Source: Saxidomus purpurata (Eukaryota; Mollusca; Bivalvia; Venerida; Veneridae). From it: a stretch of DNA of 64,000 nucleotides. Position numbers and translations under genes: made by a program. Location of the stretch: NCBI GenBank assembly GCA_022818135.1, contig JAFMSR010000012.1, positions 10,635,083 to 10,699,082 on the forward strand. Direction: 5' to 3'. A model generated the notes under the pieces. The model had not been told where the DNA came from. It saw nothing but the letters and a program-made list of their open reading frames with translations, and searched no databases. Of the stretch, positions 35,566-45,020 are shown piece after piece. Numbering within the stretch: the first letter of the stretch is position 1; each line of letters opens with the position of its first letter.

Positions 35566-35636
35566 CAGAATCGTTACAGTGACCGGCTTGTCCATTGGCT
35601 TGAGGCCATTTTCCAAACTCACTACTCTGAAATGCA
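35566..35636 (-). CDS. A2M/TEP gene, MG2 exon (VHFRVVSLENGLKP)
   Basis: The acceptor is tttttcag|TGCATT at 35637 and the donor is TTCTG|gtaat at 35565. It encodes residues 142-165, VHFRVVSLENGLKPMDKP followed by VTVTIL. It continues the MG2 strand after YTPG (family pattern: V-x-F-R-V-V-x-L-x-x-x-L-K-P). Phase 0 at the 3' end. A tRNA-derived SINE tail ends within about 15 bp of this exon's donor on the intron side (see 35340-35555). Confidence 0.92.
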
Positions 35637-35799
35637 CTGAAAATGAAAACAAATTCTTTGAAGTATAATGTGACATGACTCTCAATAAAGTGACTCAAAA
35701 TTAAAATATGCACAACTTGCCTTTACAACACGTTTAGATGAAGCAAGGACAAAAATTTCAGTAAACAGGCTCCTACTGCCTTAAATTGTAACATAAAGT

Positions 35800-35900
35800 A
35801 CTGACAAGGTAAAGTGAGCTGACAGACTGACAGAAAGACAGACAGGAACACAGCAAAGAGTAAAACAGTATGTCTCCTCGAGAGAGGGAGATATATTGAA
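35800..35900 (+). mobile_element. 3' end remnant, GTCTCCC family
   Basis: 'gacagactgacagaaagaca' then 'gtatgtctcctcgagagagg' + 'gagatata': a worn version of the hairpin at 18440-18468. Confidence 0.6.
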
Positions 35901-35952
35901 TAGGTTGTCAAATTGTTGAGGGCAGCCAGTAAAAGTTACATAACGTAAACAC

Positions 35953-37165
35953 TAGATGGGTGTTCAATAGAACACTTGTATCACCCTCTTACTCTTTGTC
36001 AAAATATCCAATAATTTCCTGACAAAATCTAAGTACAACAAGATGGCCATGATAGCCCTATAATCGCTCATCTGCCTGCCATTGGCTCTAACACAAGGTC
36101 ATCAATAGTAGAAAGGGTCAATTTTCACCTTTGGCTCATAATTTTCCTCTGAATAAGCCTAAGTAAAATCAAGAGACCCCTGGGCAGGGTCAAGTTTGAC
36201 CCGTGGGTTATGATTTGAACAATCTTGGTAGAGGGTCACCAGATAATGCCACATGGTAAATATCTAAGTTTTAGGCCTTTGGTTTATGAGAAGAAGATTT
36301 TCCTATATAAGTCTATGGAAAAACAAGTGACCCCCCTGGCAGAGTCAGTTTTGATCCGGGGTTCATAACTTGAACAATCTTGGTAGAGGGGACAATGCCA
36401 CATACCAAATTTCTAAGCTCTAGGCCTTCCTGTTCTTGAGAAGAAGATTGTTAAAGTTTTTCCCTTCTGTTGCCATGGCAACCAGTTTTGCATGGAATGG
36501 AATTATTTGAACAACTATGGAAGGGCTTCTTGCAAGGAACATCTCTGCCAAGTTATATCATCATTGGCCTAGTGGTTTCAGAGGAGATGTCGTTTGAAGG
36601 AAAATGTTACCGGTCGTACGACAGATGCCGGACTGAATGCGATCCTAATAGCTCACTCTGGCACTTTGTGCCAGGTGAGCTAAGAAGGGGTTTAACTCTG
36701 TCAAATATGACTCTGACCTACAAAATTTGGTGGTATCACAACCTTTTTGTCATAAGCAATACAATTTGAAAGTTGATGAAGGAATCTTAAGAAATGGCAA
36801 AGTTATAGCCAAAATGTAAGTACAAAAAGGGGCATAGCCATGTCAAATATGACCTTGATCTAAAAAATCATGGCCTTTTTGTCATAAGCAATGCAATTTG
36901 AAAGTTCAATGAAAAAATATTAAGGAATGACAATGAAATAGTCAACGTTAAGTTTTCATGACAAAAACTTAGACAAAAAGGTGCATAACTCTGTCATACA
37001 TGACCTTGACCTACAAAAGACCCATCAAGACCCTTTTGTCATAAGCAATACAATTTCAGAGTTTGATGAAGAAATTTTAAGAAATGGCAAAGCTATAGAC
37101 AAATTTAAGTTTTTGTGGCAGACAGACGGACTTTCTCCGAAAGGGCGAAAGGGTGACACAAAAAA
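35953..37165 (+). mobile_element. Helentron-like element, TCACCCTT family, with nested insertion
   Basis: The 5' end is tagatgggtgttcaatagaa + cacttgtatcaccctcttac. The core has units of about 150 bp ('ggcataactctgtcaaatat', 'gaccttgacctacaaaattt', 'cttttgtcataagcaataca', 'ttaagaaatggcaaagttat'). The end is cggactttctccgaaagggc + gaaagggtgacacaaaaaa. The 5' tatcaccct and 3' agggtgaca are complementary. It is interrupted at 36037-36683 by a GCTCACC-family element. Confidence 0.8.
36037..36683 (+). mobile_element. GCTCACC-family element nested in the 35953 element
   Basis: It starts AACAAGATGGCCATGATAGC and ends agctcactctggcactttgt + gccaggtgagctaa. The host element reads 'aaatctaagtac' before it and 'gaaggggtttaactctgtca' after it. 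The uninterrupted relative at 57220 has 'aaatctaatgac|aaaaaggggcatagctctg' there, so the insertion fell in an A-rich site without obvious target duplication. Confidence 0.85.
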
Positions 37166-37682
37166 GCTTCTGCAATTACTTAATTCTTGACGTCTGATTA
37201 AATTATTACCTTATATTATTGAGTGGTGGGTATCTCAAAAACAACACATGAACTTTATAAAATAGTTTTTAGCCCAAAGAAACTAACTTTTCAAAACATT
37301 CAAGCAAATCTGATGCCACATTAAAGGAATTAACTATGGATATCTCCTAAGTCCTTAGCAGTACATACCCATACACTCTAATCCCTCAATGTGTTCTGGA
37401 TATGATATATCCATATTATGCAAATCAGGGCCATCGCGGGCTTCTAGAAAGTGGTATCGCTATGAGACGCCATTGGCTTTCTTACAGTGCCGTAAGCAAA
37501 ACAGGAGGAAATCACAAAGCTATGTGTATGTAGAGGGGCATTTAGGAACTCCAATAAGAAAATTTGAGACAGAAACTAATTCTAACAATTTGTCAGATTC
37601 ATACTTAAAATGTCCAACCACTCGAAATTAAGTTCATAAACCATAATAATATTATGTACAAACGTGTGGAATTATTATCATA

Positions 37683-37735
37683 ACAAGAGATTGTTTTCAC
37701 AAAAAACTGTATGTCTCCCACCCATAAGGATGTAG
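37683..37735 (+). mobile_element. 5' end fragment, GTCTCCC family
   Basis: aacaagagattgttttcaca + aaaaactgtatgtctcccac: the AACAAGAG start plus tatgtctccc, complementary to the gggagacata end of this family. Confidence 0.55.
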
Positions 37736-37805
37736 GGAGCTGGGCAAACCTATAGACCCAGATAGTCTGCAACCAGTAGGGGACTTATAAAGATATGGGA
37801 GTTAC

Positions 37806-37962
37806 CTTCCGATCCTGGAGTGTACAGCGGTTTGTCTGTGGTGATAAGCAATTGTTGTGACGGATTGGTTACTAATACCTTCGTCATCATTTGCTCACTT
37901 GTGTCCAGACCAAAGTATGACGTGTGCACATAGTACTGTTGCCCTACCTCAAGAGCGGGAAC
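37806..37962 (-). CDS. A2M/TEP gene, end of MG1 and start of MG2
   Basis: The acceptor is tttcag|GTTCCC at 37963 and the donor is GGAAG|gtaac at 37805. It encodes residues 90-141 (VPALEVGQQYYVHTSYFG...). It ends with QLLITTDKPLYTPGSE, the MG2 start motif of the whole A2M/C3/CD109 superfamily (family form: I-x-T-D-K-x-x-Y-x-P-G). This is the single best family diagnostic in the window. Phase 1 donor; the last G combines with TG of the next exon to give Val142. Confidence 0.92.
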
Positions 37963-38488
37963 CTGAAACCAGAAATTACTTCTTTTATTGTCTCTGGGTT
38001 AAACGATTGTTTCAACTGTATTTCAGACAAAATATTTTTAACTTTTTTTTCTACTCTTGACTTGACTGCATATTACTTGAGCATGATTTTGGGCTAAGCA
38101 TGAGATTGTGCTCAAGAAATTTTCATAAGCCGAGGGCCTGATCCTCCTGAATATACAAACTAGTCCTGTCCATCTGTAAATTTGGACAATGCAGTAACCA
38201 TTAGTTTTTCAGATAGGAACTTACTCAATATTTACTGACTGAACAGTGATCAAGGGCAGGCTGATCATAATCTGCACTGGTAGCAAACACAGTATCCCAT
38301 ATACTTCCTTCAGCAGTGTAAGGTACTAATTTGACCTACATGCTGTTCTATTTGATCAGCTAAGTATCTACTGCATACAGAAGCGGTACATCCTTTCTTG
38401 TTAAATGAATTTATAACATGGGCTGATCGATCTTTCAATTTGGATGGTACCATTTATTATTCAAACAGAAAGAGATGATTGAACTTAC

Positions 38489-38523
38489 ATTTACAGTGTG
38501 CTGACCGTTACTACTGCCTACCC
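38489..38523 (-). CDS. A2M/TEP gene, 35-nt micro-exon of MG1
   Basis: A very short exon with acceptor ttttcag|GGG at 38524 and donor AAAT|gtaag at 38488. It encodes Gly78 (shared) and VGSSNGQHTVN (79-89), then a phase-0 intron. It was found by phase matching between the flanking exons (phase 1 in, phase 0 out). It is too short for ORF-based detection and could be missed by automatic annotation. It fits a loop and strand in the second half of MG1. Confidence 0.75.
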
Positions 38524-38766
38524 CTGAAAACATAAAAATACACAATTTTTATTACTTTCTAAGTACAGGTAAATTTCTGTGGAGTTCTATAGAGAAATTA
38601 TTTTTATATGGAGGTTATATTTCATTAGGAAAAATTACCATTTTCACTTTAACCCTGACCTGAAAATTTTTTAAAATGGACTTGTCCATTTCTCAGTTTG
38701 GATTGATCCATTAAATGTCCCTATATAGCAGATGAAAAGCTTAAGTCATTATCAGTTAAAAACAGG

Positions 38767-39949
38767 TACCGTATTTCCCCGCCTATAAGGCGATCCGCTT
38801 ATAAGACGACCCCCCTACTTTGCCATGGAAATTGTGTGGTTTTGAATAGACTCATTTATAAAGGCCAGGGGCAATTTTTTAATGACCCAGTTACTTTATT
38901 TTCTTCAAGTTCGTATGATTTCTAAGCTAATAAGTTAATTTTTAATCGCGATTTTTTTGAGTATTATAAACCAATCTGTGTTTTGTCAATTCGGATATTG
39001 ATTTTTTTTTGACACTTTGAAAAAGATAATTGCGTAAATATGTGCCATTGGCTAATTAATCAATTATGAAAACATATGACAGCTTGTATATAATTATTAA
39101 AGAGTGCCGAGGATCCCCAAAGTGGCGACAATTACGCCGTAGTTTAAAGACAAAAAAGGATCGAGATGGCAATAAAGTCAATAAAAAAAAATTTTTCATT
39201 CGCATTGTTACAATTTCTTGGGAGTTTTCACAAAATGTTTGCAAAAAATAAGCAAACTTTCGTATTTATAATTAAAAGTTGACAAAACAACAGCGGGGGC
39301 AACTACATTTTACAAATAAAACTTTCGGCCTTTTGTCTAAGCCTCTCGCTCCTTAACAAACGACGTAATTGCCGCTAATTTGGGGTATCCTGGGCACTCT
39401 TACTAATTATACACAAGCTGCCAGATGTTTTCATAAATTGATTAATCAGGCCGATGACACGTATTTACCGGACGCAATTATCGCCTCAAAGTGTCAACAA
39501 AAATCAATATCCGAATTAACAATACACAGACTAGACTGATTATCGGGTTTCTTTACAATAAACGCTGTGTAAACGCTTGATTCTGATATCAATTTTAGGC
39601 CCTTATACCAAACCGGAAAAAAACAAATATGACTGCACCACTTATTTTCGAAAGTTTACCTTCAGATTCTTTAAATAATTGCAAATGGCGACATTTGCAA
39701 TCGACAGCGGAGGTGAGTTAACACAATAACATAATATGCCAATGTACGGTACCGGTAATTGTTCGACTGTCGCCTGCACATAGACACTCGGGGGGGCGAC
39801 ATTCAGTATTGCCATTTCATCACAAATGTATGTAGGATTGATTTTTATTTTTGGTTGATTCTTGTGGCCTCGCTTATAAGACGAGGACCCCACTTTCAGG
39901 CAATAATCGGGACTTTATTTCCTCGTCTTATAAGCGGGGAAATACGGTA
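38767..39949. mobile_element. 1.2-kb non-autonomous TIR DNA transposon
   Basis: The left end taccgtatttccccgcctat + aaggcgatccgcttataaga and the right end tcttataagcggggaaatac + ggta are inverted. Further inside, 38975-39140 and about 39360-39530 are also inverted copies (for example caattcggatattgattttt against aaaaatcaatatccgaatta, and taattaatcaattatgaaaa against ttttcataaattgattaatc). The element is therefore almost a full-length imperfect palindrome. The ORFs of 60-80 codons have no transposase features. Superfamily not determined. Confidence 0.8.
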
Positions 39950-40069
39950 GACTGCACAGATGCATTCTATTAACACCTTTAGTAATGTCTAAATTTTTAC
40001 TATCATGAAATATCAATTCACAGAAGCATGCAAAATTTTACAACTAATGGCAGAACCAAGGAGTAATGA

Positions 40070-41330
40070 GGTATACCTTTATGAAAGGAGAATAAATCAA
40101 GATTGTTTATTAACAGGCCCCTGTGACCTTGACCTTTCATGTAGTGACCTCAAAATTATAAACTGATTGAAAACAAATGCTAACTCAAACTCAAACACTA
40201 CCTTGACCTTCAACCTACTGACCTCAAAATAAATCAAGCGGTTATCTTCTTGACATGATAGATATGCCTTCAATATTTGAGGAACCTAGGACTAACAATT
40301 ACCATGACCTTTGAGCTACTGACCTCAAAAAATATATGGTAAATTTACTAGTCACAGTCATCCTGCCTTGTAAGTTTGAACAAGCTATACTCAACCAGTA
40401 TTCAGTTATTTATCAGAAACTGTTTCTAGTCACAGATGGGAAACTATTTTTAATTAAAGATCACCTTGACCATCATCCTTGACCTATTAACTCCAACATT
40501 ATTAGAGGTCATCCACTGTTCACAACCAAAAAGCCTCCCAAGTTTGATGAGCAGGGTTTTATGGGACGCGGTATTCTGCGTCAAATACGCATAGAATGTG
40601 TCACAGGACCTGTGAAAATATTAATTTGCGTCCATAAGGACGCATTATCATTCGTAGCGATTTTCGATAAAAAATTCTAAGCGAGGTAACAGACAACCAC
40701 AGTGATTTCTGCAGCAGAATTGTCTTTCTTCTTGAAATTGATCAATCATATGATTGTGCACCTGTTTTTGTCAAGGACATTCTGATATTTCAGCATCAAT
40801 CATTATCTCGGTCTGTAAATTTTCGTTGTCTGCGAAAATCAGCAGCTGTCATGCATAAAACACCCTTATTATGATGTTTTGTATTTAAGCAAACTTGCAT
40901 ACAATGAAAAAAGATGGGAAAGCCGTTATGAATAACTTGCGCCATGAAGGCCAAGAAAATTTGTCACAAACTGGCTAGAAAACATACCATCTGTAAATAG
41001 GATTTTAAATTTTCGGACCCCCAGTTTTGCACATGGGACCCCTAAAAATCATCAAGCGAGTCCCAAGGACCCCTAAAATGTAATATTCATGTAAAACCCT
41101 GGATGAGCCTAAAACCATTTAACCGCTCTTCAAATATTCATTGGAAACCATTTGTGACAAACACTAAGACAAACATTCAAACTCACATTAATTTTTTAAC
41201 AGTTGAGCCAAAACCTCATGCAGTGCAAATAGAAACTTGATATAGTCGCATGATTCAGAACTAAAAATTTCCATTAATCTACGTTTTGGAATGCACTGAT
41301 TTAGACAAATGTTAACTTTACTTCCAATCA
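40070..41330 (+). mobile_element. Degraded Helentron-like core interrupted by a hAT-like element
   Basis: 'gaccttgacctttcatgtag', 'tgacctcaaaat', 'agtttgaacaagcta' and related words form three or four worn 100-150 bp units (40110-40551). The same type of text resumes at 41108. The interruption is described at 40552. Confidence 0.5.
40552..41101. mobile_element. ~550-bp non-autonomous hAT-like transposon
   Basis: Terminal inverted repeats CAGGGTTTTA (40552) and TAAAACCCTG (ending 41101), flanked by direct GATGAG at 40546-40551 and 41102-41107, which I read as the target site duplication. CAGGG-type ends and a 6-8 bp duplication fit hAT elements. A hairpin-like 'gcgtccataaggacgc' lies at about 40629-40644. 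No transposase ORF. Confidence 0.7.
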
Positions 41331-41415
41331 TTATTTTTAAATCTTATTATACAGATTTCTCCGTATCTGACCTTGTGTTTGTTTTTTGAGTATTCAATAT
41401 GAAAGTCATACACAC

Positions 41416-41585
41416 CAATGTTGATAATGAATTCTGCGTCACTCCACACTAATGCACTTGTGCTCTCTTCAGTTTGACGTATGCTAATAAACGCCTGTAC
41501 ATTGCTCGATGCTGAATTCTTTAGTGTCATGTCACATTCCCACTCCATACCAATGCGTAGTTCTTTCGGACATGATAGCATGAAT
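41416..41585 (-). CDS. A2M/TEP gene, MG1 exon a
   Basis: The acceptor is ttttgtag|A at 41586 and the donor is CATTG|gtgtg at 41415. It encodes residues 21-77, starting LFMLSCPKELRIGMEWECD. This is the first beta-strand pair of macroglobulin domain 1 (compare the family pattern of a hydrophobic strand followed by P-x-x-L-R-x-G). Two cysteines (26 and 38) are close together. The frame stays open beyond the donor to 41318, but the phase-1 donor chosen here is the one that joins to the next exon (G+GG gives Gly78). Confidence 0.85.
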
Positions 41586-41620
41586 CTACAAAAATATGTG
41601 CAGTAAGGAATTTTAAGATC

Positions 41621-42150
41621 AACAAGAGATGTTTGTAAAACATATATGGCCCCTTGAGAGCAGCCAATTAGCCCATTGGTTGTTTTGCAATTAAGGTCAT
41701 CATGACCTTGACCTCAAAATTAATAAGGGTCATGACCAACCGACCTACCAGTTTTAGGGACAATAGGCCATATCATTCTCTAGGTACTGATTGGACAAGT
41801 TTTTTGTGTTAATGGTAACCATCAATTGACCTTCCACTTGCTGACCTCAAAATTAATACCTACCTACCAAGTTTGAGGACACTTGGATAAAGCATTACCT
41901 ATAGTTATTGATCAGACAAGATTTTCTGTAGAAGGTAACCATGACCTTGACCTTTGACCTGTTGACCTCAAATCAATAGGGGTCATTTAAAGGTCTTGAC
42001 CAACATACTTACAATGTTTGAGAACAAAGATTTCTAAAGTTATTGATTGGAAAAGTATTTTGTGTAAATGATTGGAAAAGTATTTTGTGTAAAAGGTTTC
42101 CATGACCTTGACCTTTGACCTCAAAATCAATAGAGACCCTGCGCTTTGTC
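41621..42150 (+). mobile_element. Helentron-like element with DR1 motifs, 3' end missing
   Basis: Starts AACAAGAGATGTTTGTAAAA 35 bp from the acceptor side of the exon at 41416-41585. Three units with 'accttgacctttgacctgtt', 'gacctcaaaatcaatagggg', 'tactgattggacaagttttt' and 'tgtgtaa.ggtaacc'. TGACCTTTGACCT occurs at about 41948 and 42109. It runs into the G-rich array without a terminal hairpin. Confidence 0.65.
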
Positions 42151-42204
42151 ACAGATTAATAGCTACAGTTGGCAATAATAGCGATATGTGAAGTGGCAAA
42201 AAGT

Positions 42205-42520
42205 GAAGGGGGTGCTACTGAGGGGGGGGGGGGGGGGGTTTGCTCCAACTGAAGGAGGGTTGCTCCAACTGAAGGAGGAGTTGCTCCAACTGAAGGGGGG
42301 GGGGGTTGGTCCAACTAAAGGGGGTTTGCCCAACTAAAGGGGGTTGCTCCAAACTGAAGGAGGAGTTTGCTCCAACTTAAGGGGATTTGCTCCAACTGAA
42401 GGAGGTTGCTCCAACTGAAGGAGGAGTTTGCTCCAACTAAAGGAGGTTGCTCCAACTGAAGGAGGAGTTTGCTCCAACTAAAGGAGGAGTTTGCTCCAAC
42501 TGAAGGAGGAGTTTGCTCCA
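42205..42520 (+). repeat. G-rich minisatellite (ACTGAAGGAGGAGTTTGCTCCA)
   Basis: Units of 19-23 bp built on actgaaggaggagtttgctc + ca, with an uninterrupted G17 at 42222-42238 and a second G10 at about 42295-42304. Inserted in a longer repeat: the unit flanks (ctccacaatctacatatg.. and ctccacaaactacctatg.., about 42515 and 42686) belong to a ~160-bp direct repeat. The G runs could form quadruplexes and are likely to be misassembled. Confidence 0.9.
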
Positions 42521-42900
42521 CAATCTACATATGCCATATGAATCTAAACAACAGAAATGTCAATGGGGAACAAATCTGCAACATCTTGATGGTTACACAC
42601 TAAAACTGTGTCTTATAAATCTGCTTTAAAGGGTAATAATGTGTACCTATATTCATTGTAATCCTTTCAAAACTGAAGGAGGCGTTCGCTCCACAAACTA
42701 CCTATGATCCATGAAGCTTAAACAACAGAAATGTCTAAATTCAAAGGGCCACAACCCTGCAAGACCTTGAAAGATACAGAAAAAAAATGTGTCCTGCACA
42801 TCTACCATTCATGATGATTGTTTGTGCCAATATTCATTGTTCAAACAAACTACATGAAATTTTTGCAATAGATTATGTCTTATGTTCAAAGCAGTCAAGG
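42521..42900 (+). mobile_element. ~160-bp direct repeat units bearing the minisatellite word
   Basis: Two diverged units share 'gaggag/cgtttgctccaca', 'ctacctatg', 'aaacaacagaaatgtc' and 'tgtgtcctgcacatct / tgtgtcttataaatct'. This is probably the core of another short element in which the 22-bp word expanded. Confidence 0.6.
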
Positions 42901-43129
42901 TGTTCCAGAAATGCATTTACAACAAGTCTTACAGAAGTAGCCACAGTTTCCTACAGTAGCAGCAGGCAGACAAACCCACCAACCAGGTGTCAGTTTACTT
43001 ATTATTGGTAAATTACACTGTGTTATGGGATCAAAGTATAGGGGAACAAGCACATTCAGTGAATTTACATCCCCCGCCAAATTAAGCAAATAGCTGAAAA
43101 AGAACAACTGGAAAGCATATTGGTCTGTA

Positions 43130-43965
43130 AATTTCAGAAAAAAAAGCATTCTTAAAATTTCACCATCCCACTATAGGACCTTATCTCCGAGGTGATATTT
43201 TATCTCTTCAGGTTACAGTCATAAAGAACGTAATAAATTTATATCATTACTATACTACAATTCTTAAGTTTCTATATAGAATATAATTATATAAGAAAAG
43301 CACTACATCCCCTTAATGGCCTCATTTCTGTAAAAATCCAGTTTCTACATTTTCTTTTGTTAGAGAATACAAATTTGATGATTTGCGCCAAATAAAGTAA
43401 TATTCTGATAAGCCTTTTCAGAAAAAAGAAGCATTTTTTAAAATTCACCACCCCATTCGGGCCTCATCTGTCAGTGGTAATTCTTTTTTCAGTATCTCAT
43501 AGTGATACAGAACTCAATTCTTATCAGTTTAATTAAATCAGTACTACTAGTTTCAGGTTTAGTTTCTAAGTTTCTAAAAAGAGTTTTTCCGAATAGCACC
43601 ACACCCCCTTAAGGTGCCTCATTTCTAAAAAAAATCCAGAAGTAAACTGGGTGGATATTAGACAGAGTGATCATTGAATTATTTGAGCCAATTACAATTC
43701 AATTTTGATAACCAGTTTCAGAGAAATAGAATTTTAATGTTTTTATATTGAATATTGAAGAAAATAACAATTAATTGCAAAAACACTTAAAATTGAGATA
43801 CTATTCCGCTCTTGATGAAAGATGTGTGTGCGAGCAGCATTACACTATGGTACACATATTTTAAGATTCATAAAATTCTATTCATTGGTTCTTGAGTAAT
43901 AACTCAGACAGATGGACGGACGGGCAACGCCAAAACAATATCCCTCTGCTTTTGGTGGGAGATAA
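43130..43965 (+). mobile_element. Degraded Helentron-like element, GTCTCCC-like end
   Basis: Two or three units ('cagaaaaaa.aagcattctt', 'aaaatttcaccatcccacta', 'ggacctcatct', 'ataaagtaatattctgata'), then 'cagatggacggacgggcaac' and 'caatatccctctgcttttgg' + 'tgggagataat', a worn hairpin. Confidence 0.6.
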
Positions 43966-44144
43966 TATGCTAGCTGGTGGACAAAAGACAGATGGCTGAT
44001 GAATCAATGTATATTTGTAAACATGTGTTTTTGACCTAAGAAACAGTGGAAAGTACACTTTCATATGGCATGGTGTACGTAGTCTTAACACAAATTAATA
44101 CAACAAAAGTGTTGCTGAGCAAGAAAGTATTTTAAAAGGCTTAC

Positions 44145-44211
44145 AATTGTTCTGCTGTTGCCGTGGTAACAATCAGCAGGGACAGTCCAATCACTGTCAG
44201 GCTCATCTTGC
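44145..44211 (-). CDS. A2M/TEP gene, first coding exon (signal peptide)
   Basis: The start codon is at 44206-44204, preceded by only five untranslated bases (gcaag) after a consensus acceptor (ttattctag), so a separate 5'UTR exon must exist. It encodes MSLTVIGLSLLIVTTATAEQ plus two bases of codon 21. Residues 2-17 form a classical hydrophobic signal-peptide core, with likely cleavage after the TATA stretch near residue 18. This fits a secreted or cell-surface product. The donor is AATT|gtaag at 44144, phase 2. The start is chosen because this Met is the only one ahead of a signal peptide that joins in frame to the MG1 exon. Confidence 0.85.
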
Positions 44212-44717
44212 CTAGAATAAAAAAAATATCATCATTAGAAAACTAATATTTAAACCTGTACATTTTCAACAAAGGTATAATCATATTCACAATATATTTA
44301 GCACATTTCATTATTCCTTTCCCCACCCACCAACACCACCTTCATTCTAAAAATAGACTTTCTCCAAATTTGGTTGAAGGTCTCATAAGGATGACGTCAT
44401 TCTTGTTAAAATTATTTCATGATCACTTTCGGATGTTGCAATTACCTAAAGCACTTACAAATAAGATGTCAAATTCCGGCAAAACTCACCATTATTTTAC
44501 TAAAAAAACATTTCTAATTTTTCAGTCGAAAAAATACCATATACATAATGCAGTATTTTTTTCAATGATACTGCAAAAAATGAAAAACAAAATCTGGCAA
44601 TACTTTTTCGTGATAAAACTGGCAAGAATATGAAAGAAAGGTATAAGCAAACATTGTTTCAGAGTAAATTGAACACCGTTTTATCTTTATAGTCTATCAG
44701 TATATTCATTCTCATAC

Positions 44718-44760
44718 CTGCGTACAGTTCATAGATATAACAAGAGCTTTAAGCTTTATA
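44718..44760 (-). promoter_or_regulatory. Candidate 5'UTR exon and TATA-like motif, proximal
   Basis: The ATG exon begins with an acceptor, so a 5'UTR exon is needed. On the minus strand ACGCAG|gtatgag at 44718-44711 is a good donor, and a tttataaag TATA-like motif sits about 40 bp upstream of it (about 44755-44763). A very short first exon here would put the promoter 0.5 kb from the start codon. The evidence is sequence motifs only; compare the distal candidate near 60530. Confidence 0.22.
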
Positions 44761-45020
44761 AATTACATATATTTCCACATTAACTTGCCACTTTACCTTA
44801 CAATAGATGCAACAGAAATGTGTTGATTCATTATATTTTATTATTAGATCAGACACAAAATATGTAACCATCCAGTATATTAAGGGTGTTCAAACTTTTT
44901 TAAAACGTAAAAAAAAAAAAAGGAAGTTTTTAAAACGTTTCACAAATCATCTGGACCAAGCAAAAGTTGTAGAACTGCCATACAAAGTTTCAATCTTATG
45001 CATACTTTGCAGAAAAACTA

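Larger units (their letters stand above)
7206..44211 (-). other. Gene span (partial): A2M/CD109/TEP-family protein, 14 coding exons
   Basis: This is the visible part of one minus-strand gene. The exons chain with compatible phases into 484 residues: signal peptide (1 to about 18), MG1 (about 21-125), MG2 starting at LLITTDKPLYTPG (127-139), MG3 starting at VLPKYEV (227-233), and MG4 (about 346-450). The family comprises large secreted or GPI-anchored proteins of about 1,400-1,800 residues that act as protease traps, opsonins or growth-factor co-receptors. The order of strands and the KYSYGEDVKGEAVL segment (258-271) look closest to CD109 and invertebrate TEPs, as judged from family knowledge. 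Potential N-glycosylation sites are N211, N343 and N369. The bait region, thioester (GCGEQ-type) and receptor-binding domain are not in the window, so it is unknown whether the thioester is intact. The gene continues past the left edge. Confidence 0.9.

Noticed and set aside
42315..42521. Minus ORF rich in SWSKLLLQLEQ
   Set aside because: Translation of the G-rich minisatellite.
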